In this document: in pieces, positions 1-5,052 of the stretch
Numbering within the stretch: the first letter of the stretch is position 1
Layout of the letters: the number at the start of each line of letters is the position of its first letter
Assembly: GCA_937873435.1 (NCBI GenBank)
Contig: CALMWM010000167.1
Span: forward strand, 1 to 5,052
Length of the DNA: 5,052 nt
Direction: 5' to 3'
DNA from: an uncultured Gallionellaceae bacterium
GTDB taxonomy: Bacteria > Pseudomonadota > Gammaproteobacteria > Burkholderiales > Sulfuricellaceae
Translations under genes and position numbers: made by a program
The notes under the pieces: generated by a model
What the model was told of the DNA's origin: nothing
Seen by the model: only the letters and a program-made list of their open reading frames with translations
The model's database searches: none

Positions 1-98
1 AAACCATGACCCGGCCACAAACAATCAACTTGCGACCTGAAATTACGGGCAAGTCAAAACCCTCGCTTCGGTCCATCCTTCATGTGATATTATTTTGA
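1..98 (+). CDS. 3' end of an upstream gene, possibly mshK (partial)
   Basis: The frame beginning at base 3 is open from the window edge to a TGA at 96-98, giving about 31 residues that include TMTRPQTINLRPEITGK. An internal ATG lies at 6-8, so a free-standing 30-residue ORF cannot be excluded. The stop is only 4 bases before the ATPase start, as in an operon. MshK-family proteins (small periplasmic pilus-assembly proteins) commonly end with a short strand-rich segment of the type 'TL-L-P-V-K', and the QTINLRPEITGK stretch resembles this. The cluster context also fits MshK. The evidence is short and the terminal residues (LRSILHVILF) are not distinctive, so the MshK name is a guess. That this is the tail of a coding region is more likely than not. 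Confidence 0.4.
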   Translation, partial: TMTRPQTINLRPEITGKSKPSLRSILHVILF

Positions 99-102
99 CC
101 CC

Positions 103-1542
103 ATGTACTATGATCATTTCGGCCTCGACCAGCCCCCTTTCAAAATCACGCCCGACCAGGAGTTCTTTTATCCTGGCGGTAATCGCGGCGCGGTTCTGGA
201 CGCGCTGGTTTATGCGATCACCAGCGGCGAAGGCATCGTCAAGATCGTCGGCGAAGTCGGCACCGGCAAAACCATGCTGTGCCGCGCCCTGGAAAGCCGC
301 CTGCCGGACACCATCGACATCATTTACCTGCCCAACCCCAGCCTGCCTCACGATGAAATCCTGTATGCCATCGCCGACGAGTTGGGCCTGACGCATCTGG
401 CCGACCAGAAATCGACCCAGACCATCCGCGAGATGCAGAATCTCCTGATCGAGAAGCACGCTCAGGGGCGGCAAGTCGTAGTGTTCATCGACGAAGCGCA
501 AGCCATGCCGCTCGACAGCCTGGAAGAAATCCGCCTGCTCTCCAACTTGGAGACCGGCTCCTCCAAGCTGCTCCAGATCGTGTTGTTCGGGCAACCGGAG
601 TTTGACCAGCACATCAATCAGCCGCAAATACGCCAACTCAAGGAACGCATCACCCACAGCTTCTACCTGCACCCTTTCACCCGCAAAGAAGTTGAGGATT
701 ACCTGATGCACCGGCTGCGCGCTGCCGGCTACCGTGGCCCGCACATTTTTTCGCAAGGCGCCATCCGGCTGATTTTCAAGACCTCGCAGGGACTAATACG
801 GCGCGTCAACATTCTCGCCGACAAATCACTACTTGCCGCGTTCTCCAACAACACGCATGGCGTCACCGTCAAACAGGTAAAGGCCGCCATTCGCGACAGC
901 AACTACACCCCAAGACAAACAGCCTCCCCCAAGGGACTGGCGCTTGCGGGGCTGTTAGCGGCAGGCATACTGGCTGCGGTGCTGTGGGTCAAGCTGGAGC
1001 GCTCACCGCTCGTTCCCGGCAAGGAATATAAACAACCGGCGAGCACCCTAGCCATCCAACCGCCCCCAGCTCCGGCGAGCGCACCACTTCCCTCCGCGCC
1101 ACACAATGAATACGTACCGCGCCAGGAGCACACCGGGAGCGAGGCTACGCCAGCCCAGACCGCGCAGCCGGCCATTGAACAAGCGCCGCACGAAGAAGAA
1201 ACCCGACTGCAACCCCCGTTGCAATCCAGCCTGGAAGCCGCCGCTTCCCGCCTGAACAAGCAAAACAGTGCAAACTTCACCATCCAGCTCATGGTTGTCC
1301 CGCCAGAAACAGTGGAAATCGAACTGGAACGCATCCAGGCACAAACCAAACTCAAACCTGAACAGCTTTTCATCTACAGCAGCACCGCGAACAACAAAAC
1401 CTTCACCTCCATTGCAACCGGCGTCTTTCCCACGATCACCGAAGCCAGAGCCGCGCTTGCCAAACTCCCCAGTTCGTATCTGCAATACCAACCCATACTC
1501 CGAACGTTCAAAGGCATCCAGGACGAAATCGGAAAGAAGTAA
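103..1542 (+). CDS. ExeA/MshM-family AAA+ ATPase with membrane helix and C-terminal SPOR-like domain
   Basis: This is an inner-membrane ATPase of 479 residues, probably helping secretin or pilus assembly at the cell wall. The start is well supported: MYYDHFGLDQPPFKITPD is the typical ExeA/MshM N-terminus, although no clear Shine-Dalgarno precedes it. Walker A is GEVGTGKT at 50-57 and Walker B is VVVFIDE at 125-131. A sensor-1-like LFGQPEF follows at 161-167, the LKERI segment at 179-183 and GLIRRVN at 230-236, so the ATPase core appears intact. A hydrophobic helix spans about 278-296, followed by a Pro/Ala/Glu-rich linker at about 311-375. Residues 391-470 resemble a SPOR domain: NFTIQL strand, then FIYSST, TSIATGVFPTITEARAALAKLP and a final IQDEI. 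ExeA instead carries a PG_binding_1 domain, and the shorter MshM proteins end after the ATPase. The ATPase family is near certain; SPOR is an inference from pattern. The mshM symbol is withheld because of the extra domain and the position before mshL. Confidence 0.9.
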   Translation: MYYDHFGLDQPPFKITPDQEFFYPGGNRGAVLDALVYAITSGEGIVKIVGEVGTGKTMLCRALESRLPDTIDIIYLPNPSLPHDEILYAIADELGLTHLADQKSTQTIREMQNLLIEKHAQGRQVVVFIDEAQAMPLDSLEEIRLLSNLETGSSKLLQIVLFGQPEFDQHINQPQIRQLKERITHSFYLHPFTRKEVEDYLMHRLRAAGYRGPHIFSQGAIRLIFKTSQGLIRRVNILADKSLLAAFSNNTHGVTVKQVKAAIRDSNYTPRQTASPKGLALAGLLAAGILAAVLWVKLERSPLVPGKEYKQPASTLAIQPPPAPASAPLPSAPHNEYVPRQEHTGSEATPAQTAQPAIEQAPHEEETRLQPPLQSSLEAAASRLNKQNSANFTIQLMVVPPETVEIELERIQAQTKLKPEQLFIYSSTANNKTFTSIATGVFPTITEARAALAKLPSSYLQYQPILRTFKGIQDEIGKK

Positions 1543-1612
1543 CGCACCAACCGCCACCGCTTTCGTCGCCCTCCCCACAGCCGCACCAATTCACTCCTGA
1601 CCGCCACGCCGA
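1543..1612 (+). terminator. Possible Rho-dependent termination (rut-like) region
   Basis: Directly after the ATPase stop, bases 1543-1610 are strongly C-rich and G-poor (37 C and 10 G in 68 bases by hand count), with pyrimidine runs such as CGCCCTCCCC. Such C>G bubbles just after a gene are typical of Rho loading sites. No GC-rich hairpin followed by a T-run was found in the gap, so an intrinsic terminator is not supported. The call rests on composition alone. Confidence 0.25.
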
Positions 1613-1703
1613 ACACATAAATTAATTAATAATTTTAATCATTTAGTAGAACAATGGCATAAAGAAATGTGTTGCATCCATTAAACATAAACGCATAAAA
1701 TAT
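1613..1703. promoter_or_regulatory. AT-rich intergenic block upstream of mshL
   Basis: Composition changes abruptly from the C-rich stretch to an AT-rich block containing ATTAATTAATAATTTTAAT at 1621-1639 and several ATAAA-type words to about 1703. Nothing in it is coding. Such a block could act as an UP-like or bendable, nucleoid-protein-binding element for the promoters that follow. Only the composition is directly seen; the role is inferred. Confidence 0.35.
1672..1701 (+). promoter_or_regulatory. Candidate sigma-70 promoter P1 upstream of mshL
   Basis: A weak -35 box TTGCAT (1672-1677) and a good -10 box TAAAAT (1696-1701) are separated by 18 bases, at the downstream edge of the AT-rich block. 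The -10 differs from consensus at one position, while the -35 keeps only the TTG. A transcript from here would have a leader of roughly 245 bases before mshL. AT-rich DNA throws up such matches by chance. Confidence 0.3.
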
Positions 1704-1724
1704 GCTCTGCTTCTGCGAAAAGCG

Positions 1725-1753
1725 TTTACACCTTGCCAACAGAATGCGATAAG
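1725..1753 (+). promoter_or_regulatory. Candidate sigma-70 promoter P2 (extended -10) upstream of mshL
   Basis: A -35 box TTTACA (1725-1730, one mismatch) lies exactly 17 bases before GATAAG (1748-1753, two mismatches). The -10 is preceded by TGC (1745-1747), matching the TGn of an extended -10 element. Spacing and the extension make this the better of the two candidates. Transcription would begin near 1760 and leave a leader of about 195 bases. It would drive mshL and the overlapping downstream gene independently of the ATPase gene. Confidence 0.35.
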
Positions 1754-1870
1754 TCACGCGAATTTACCCGTGCAGTCATATGCAGCAGTGCTTGGTGGGG
1801 GAAAAACTAAACACCGGACGATTTAGAGCCATTCTGTAAAACATGGACTTCTCTCCCGGAAAGTAGGGAA

Positions 1871-1882
1871 TCCTGCGCAGGA
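1871..1882. repeat. 12-base perfect palindrome in the mshL leader
   Basis: TCCTGCGCAGGA reads the same on both strands. It lies between the candidate promoters and the mshL start. As DNA it could be a dimeric repressor or activator site; as RNA it could form only a short hairpin (TCCT/AGGA around a GCGC loop). Just upstream, a TCCC/GGGA pair flanks an 8-base loop (about 1854-1869). No known operator was recognised. Confidence 0.35.
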
Positions 1883-1915
1883 AAGGCAGGTGGACATTCT
1901 GATGGAAGATTTGAA

Positions 1916-1951
1916 ATGACTATGTTGGCCTATTGCACGGTAACCTCTTAA
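1916..1951 (+). CDS. Putative 11-residue leader peptide before mshL
   Basis: ATG at 1916 opens a mini-ORF, MTMLAYCTVTS, that ends in TAA at 1949-1951, three bases before the secretin ATG. It is preceded by GGAAG (1904-1908) with a 7-base spacer, the best Shine-Dalgarno match in the neighbourhood. The secretin start itself has only a weak purine stretch upstream. The mini-ORF is in the same frame as mshL, separated by the TAA and one CTC codon. It could deliver ribosomes that reinitiate at mshL, or be chance. No composition signal supports it as a functional peptide. Confidence 0.3.
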   Translation: MTMLAYCTVTS

Positions 1952-1954
1952 CTC

Positions 1955-3817
1955 ATGTTTTCCGGCATGAAAAAATTTCTGTTCGCCGCATTTTCTTGCA
2001 GCCTGCTGGCATCCTGCGGAACCGCACCGGTCACGCCATCCAAGGCGCACATCGTGCAAGAAGCCGCGCCACCCGGCAGCATTCCGCAAACAGTCAGACA
2101 ATCCGCCGTCCTGCCGCCTCCCCAGCCGACCCCAAAGGTGGAAACCTACAGCGTGGTAGTCGACAACGTACCGGTACGTGAACTGCTGTTTGCGTTGGCG
2201 CGCGACGCCAGGATCAACGTCGACATCCACCCCCGCATTGAAGGCACGGTCACGCTCAACGCACTCAACCAGACGCTGCCGCAACTACTCAACCGAGTCG
2301 CCAAACAAGTCGACATGCGCTGTGAGATCGACGGCCAGGTACTCTCCGTAATGCCCGATACGCCTTACCTGAAGCAGTACAAAATCGACTACCTCAACAT
2401 GTCGCGCGACGCCACCAGCAATGTGAGCATCGCCACCCAGATTTCCTCTTCCGGCACCGGCAATGTCGGCGCTACCGGCAGCGGAGCAACAGCCGGCACC
2501 GCCGGAGCGAATAACAACTCCACCACTTCGGTCACCAACAAATCCAACAACCGTTTCTGGGACACCCTGGTACAAAACGTACGCGACATTCTGCGTGAGA
2601 CTGACAAGCTGCTTCCGGACGGCAGCAGCATCACCACTACCGAGCAAACCGGAACCCAGAGCACCACTGGTACAGGTTCCGCAGCCACGGCGGGTCATTC
2701 CGGCACCAGAGCCAGCGCGCCTACCAATCTTGCTGGCAGCCCCAATCCAGCCAGCCTGATCACCGACAACGCCACGACTACCCAGCGCGCCAATTTCCGC
2801 GAGGCGGCATCGGTCATCGCAAACCCGGAAAACGGCATCATTGCAGTACGCGCCACCTCGCGCCAACATGAAAAGATCCAGGAATTCGTCGACCAGGTGA
2901 TGTCCAGCGCCAAACGCCAGGTATTGATCGAAGCCACCATCATCGAAGTGCAACTATCCGACCAGTACCAGCAAGGGATCAACTGGACCAGCCTGCGCAG
3001 TTTCGCTACCACCTCGCAAGGCGCAAACGCCGGCGTCAATGTACCGTCCGGCATCAGCATGGGCTCCACCCCGTCTATTTTCACCCTCAACTACGCCAAT
3101 CCCTCATCAATGTTGGGCAATATGGCCGCAACCATCCAACTGCTGGAGTCCTTCGGCAAAGTCAAGGTACTATCCAGCCCGAAGATCAGCGTGTTAAATA
3201 ACCAGACAGCCTTGCTCAAGGTCGTGGACAATCGGGTTTATTTCACCATTACCGCGACCACCCAAGCTGCCACCACAACCAGCGGCCCAGTCACGACCTA
3301 CACTTCTGAATTACATACCGTACCGGTCGGCTTTGTAATGAGCGTGACTCCGCAAATATCCAGCGGAGAGGAAGTCACCCTCAATGTACGCCCCACCATC
3401 TCGCGTATCATCGGCTACGTACAAGACCCCAACCCTGCTCTTTCAAGCGCCGCCGTCCCTGTAGTCAGCAACATCCCGGTAATCCAGGCGCGGGAGATGG
3501 AATCCATCCTCAAAGTCGCCAGCGGCCAAGTTGCGGTGATGGGCGGCCTGATGGAAGACCGTATCGACAATAAGAAAGACGGCTTGCCGGTAATCTCCCA
3601 ACTACCAGGCGTAGGCAACATATTCAGCTATCGCAACGAGAGCAGCAACAAAACCGAATTGGTTATTTTTCTGCGCCCCGTCGTTGTCCGAGAAGCCAGC
3701 CTGAACAGCGATTACAAGGCGTTCCGGGAATTCATGCCGGAAGGTGATTTTTTCACAAAACCCGGCCCCGGCGATCTCAAACCTTTCCCTAAAATGGAAA
3801 CACCTGCGACACCATGA
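1955..3817 (+). CDS. mshL: MshL-family outer-membrane secretin (lipoprotein)
   Basis: This 620-residue secretin would form the multimeric outer-membrane channel for an MSHA-type pilus. It opens with a short basic and hydrophobic signal sequence and a lipobox L18-A19-S20-C21, predicting lipidation at C21; glycine after the cysteine fits outer-membrane sorting. Residues 66-135 (RELLFALARDARINVDIHP and following) form the STN-type N-terminal domain. Two Ser/Thr/Gly/Asn-rich stretches (about 152-198 and 221-277) flank a helix containing FWDTLVQNVRDIL. The NPENGIIAVRAT segment (290-301) belongs to the next N-domain. The secretin core runs from RQVLIEATIIEVQL (321-334) through VKVLSSPKISVLNNQTA (403-419) and GQVAVMGGLMEDR (524-536) to GLPVISQLPGVGNIF (543-557) and LVIFLRPVVV (569-578). 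The ATG at 1967 (residue 5, MKKFLF) is an equally plausible start and gives a more typical signal peptide. PilQ or GspD identity is less likely given the serine/threonine-rich insert and neighbours. The stop overlaps the next start. Confidence 0.9.
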   Translation: MFSGMKKFLFAAFSCSLLASCGTAPVTPSKAHIVQEAAPPGSIPQTVRQSAVLPPPQPTPKVETYSVVVDNVPVRELLFALARDARINVDIHPRIEGTVTLNALNQTLPQLLNRVAKQVDMRCEIDGQVLSVMPDTPYLKQYKIDYLNMSRDATSNVSIATQISSSGTGNVGATGSGATAGTAGANNNSTTSVTNKSNNRFWDTLVQNVRDILRETDKLLPDGSSITTTEQTGTQSTTGTGSAATAGHSGTRASAPTNLAGSPNPASLITDNATTTQRANFREAASVIANPENGIIAVRATSRQHEKIQEFVDQVMSSAKRQVLIEATIIEVQLSDQYQQGINWTSLRSFATTSQGANAGVNVPSGISMGSTPSIFTLNYANPSSMLGNMAATIQLLESFGKVKVLSSPKISVLNNQTALLKVVDNRVYFTITATTQAATTTSGPVTTYTSELHTVPVGFVMSVTPQISSGEEVTLNVRPTISRIIGYVQDPNPALSSAAVPVVSNIPVIQAREMESILKVASGQVAVMGGLMEDRIDNKKDGLPVISQLPGVGNIFSYRNESSNKTELVIFLRPVVVREASLNSDYKAFREFMPEGDFFTKPGPGDLKPFPKMETPATP

Positions 3818-5052
3818 GCCTGCTGCTGGAAGCGCTGAAAAAAGCCGAGAAGGCCAAACGGGAGAATGTTCCCGCTGCGTCGCCTCGTGACGAAGCTGGA
3901 GCAACATCCGATTCCGGCCATGGCATTGCACTTGAGATGCCGCCACCCGAATCGCCTTCCGGCAAACCGGACAGCTTTGAGTTCAGCCGGGATGAGACAC
4001 AAAAGCAGAACGATAGCCTACCTTCATTGACCCAGCCCGAAGTTGAGTTTTCTGCTGAGTCTCAGGGACAAGCTTTTCCGGAAATTTCGCTGATCGACAT
4101 AGAAGTTCCGGAGCCGGCTTCCGCCACTAGCGAAGCCGGCATAACACCATCCGAACCGATAATTGCCGAACGCGTAGATGTCGCTCCCAAGAACTTCCAA
4201 GAATCGAAGGGGGACTCCTGCACACCCGAACTGGTTCTCGAACATAAAGACGCCCAAGATGAAACTCCCCCTCCGATAACTTTAAGTCAGCCTGAGAAAA
4301 AAATCGAACCTGTGTTAGCGCTGGATTTCCCTGAACATGCTGCGGCTTCATCCAAGATTAACGCCCCCCCCATGCAGGCAACGACGCCTTCCGCCATGCC
4401 GCCCGAACCGACAACACCGCGACAGCAGATTGTCACGCCCACCAATACCAAGGCTGTGTCTGCGCCAGAACCGGCAGAACAAATACTGACGCATGTCTCA
4501 CCCGCGTCGGTCAACGACACTGCTCAAAAACAGGAAACCGCGAAGAACATCCTCTCCGCCAAACAGGGCAAGCCCAAACGCAACCTCAAGCTATTGGGCG
4601 GCCTTCTCGCCGTTTCCATGGCAATCGGGGCAGCGGGCGCCTATTATTACTGGCTGGAAATATCGAAACTGACACCCCCTACCCTCCCGCAACCCGCTCC
4701 GCCACCACCGCCTGAGCAACTGACCGCGCAACAACAGCCCACGGTTCAACCCGCCAAGGAGGAAGAGAAGGATACAGCGGAAGCAGACGCAACCGAGGAA
4801 GCCCACAACGATGCCAAGACGAACAGAAAGCCCCAACAGCAAGAGCCTGCTGCCGCTGGCCAATCCCCTGCGCCAAAAAAAACTTACACAAAGCAGAATC
4901 CCCCAGAAAAACAGCCTGCCCCCGCGCTTGCTGAGCCCCTTCTTGTAAAGAATACCGCCGCACACAGCAAAGCTGACAGTGTTTCCATCAGATCGCCGGA
5001 GAGCATCGGCACATCAGAGAATGGAATAAAGTTTCGTCGCGATGCTGGTTCT
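3814..5052 (+). CDS. MshN/GspB-like bitopic membrane protein (3' end outside window)
   Basis: The ATG overlaps the secretin stop (ATGA), so translation is probably coupled; a GGAAA 13 bases upstream is too distant to be a good ribosome site. The frame stays open for 413 codons to the window edge. The N-terminus MSLLLEALKKAEKAKRE is an amphipathic helix shared by MshN-type TPR proteins and GspB/ExeB proteins. Residues about 18-255 are low in predicted structure and rich in Pro, Glu, Ala, Ser and Thr. One membrane helix spans about 258-281 (LKLLGGLLAVSMAIGAAGAY and flanks), preceded by KPKRN, so the N-terminus should be cytoplasmic. A Pro-rich stretch (292-300) and a charged, Gln/Lys/Glu-rich periplasmic segment follow. 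The frame ends with IKFRRDAGS, after which MshN homologues would have TPR repeats; that part is not visible. Synonymous codon choice looks less GC-biased than in the other genes. MshN is favoured from context, but GspB-like cannot be excluded. Confidence 0.75.
   Translation, partial: MSLLLEALKKAEKAKRENVPAASPRDEAGATSDSGHGIALEMPPPESPSGKPDSFEFSRDETQKQNDSLPSLTQPEVEFSAESQGQAFPEISLIDIEVPEPASATSEAGITPSEPIIAERVDVAPKNFQESKGDSCTPELVLEHKDAQDETPPPITLSQPEKKIEPVLALDFPEHAAASSKINAPPMQATTPSAMPPEPTTPRQQIVTPTNTKAVSAPEPAEQILTHVSPASVNDTAQKQETAKNILSAKQGKPKRNLKLLGGLLAVSMAIGAAGAYYYWLEISKLTPPTLPQPAPPPPPEQLTAQQQPTVQPAKEEEKDTAEADATEEAHNDAKTNRKPQQQEPAAAGQSPAPKKTYTKQNPPEKQPAPALAEPLLVKNTAAHSKADSVSIRSPESIGTSENGIKFRRDAGS

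Noticed and set aside
66..93. A possible -10 box TATTAT (88-93) just before the ATPase start
   Set aside because: No acceptable -35 lies 16-18 bases upstream, and a start there would leave essentially no leader. It also falls inside the apparent end of the upstream gene.
43..756. A 237-codon open frame on the minus strand opposite the ATPase gene
   Set aside because: It is fully antisense to a clear ExeA-family coding frame with intact motifs. High-GC codon bias leaves such antisense frames open, and the translation has no recognisable domain.
1761..1954. A cyclic-di-GMP riboswitch in the mshL leader
   Set aside because: Attractive for a pilus locus, but the conserved GEMM core segments were not found by eye. 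A covariance-model search of this stretch would settle it.
2285..2953. A 222-codon minus-strand frame opposite the secretin
   Set aside because: It mirrors the Ser/Thr/Gly-rich part of the secretin gene, giving a Gly/Ala/Val-rich low-complexity translation; a shadow of the real gene.
4591..4965. Minus-strand open frames with hydrophobic-looking Leu/Arg/Gly-rich translations opposite the last gene
   Set aside because: They arise from reading the Pro/Gln/Glu-rich codons backwards, and the plus-strand frame is continuous and coupled to mshL.

Overview
The window looks like part of an MSHA-type (type IVa pilus) or related type II secretion biogenesis cluster on the + strand. The likely host is a Gram-negative proteobacterium, most plausibly a betaproteobacterium. 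Clues are a moderately high GC content, an outer-membrane secretin with a lipoprotein signal, and the succession of an ExeA/MshM-family ATPase, an MshL-family secretin and a protein with the MshN/GspB-type N-terminus. The lineage is inferred from gene type and composition, not from a search.

Layout: the first 98 bases hold the apparent 3' end of an upstream gene, possibly mshK. It stops 4 bases before a 479-residue AAA+ ATPase of the ExeA/GspA/MshM family (103-1542). That protein has one membrane helix and a periplasmic C-terminus that reads as a diverged SPOR (peptidoglycan-binding) domain. Next comes a 412-base non-coding gap (1543-1954). It contains a C-rich, G-poor stretch, an AT-rich block, two candidate sigma-70 promoters, a 12-base perfect palindrome and an 11-codon mini-ORF with a good ribosome binding site, in frame with and just before the secretin gene. 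The secretin gene mshL (1955-3817) overlaps by ATGA with the last gene (3814 to the window end, incomplete). That gene encodes a bitopic inner-membrane protein with very long, disordered Pro/Glu/Ala-rich segments.

How they may work together (inference from the ExeAB/GspAB and Msh families): the ATPase and the MshN/GspB-like protein would sit in the inner membrane and reach into the periplasm. The SPOR-like domain would bind the cell wall, and together they would help the lipoprotein secretin cross or assemble through the peptidoglycan to form the outer-membrane pore for the pilus or pseudopilus. The main oddities are the SPOR-like domain where ExeA carries a different peptidoglycan-binding domain, the ATPase lying before rather than after the secretin, and the long leader that could give mshL and the downstream gene separate control.
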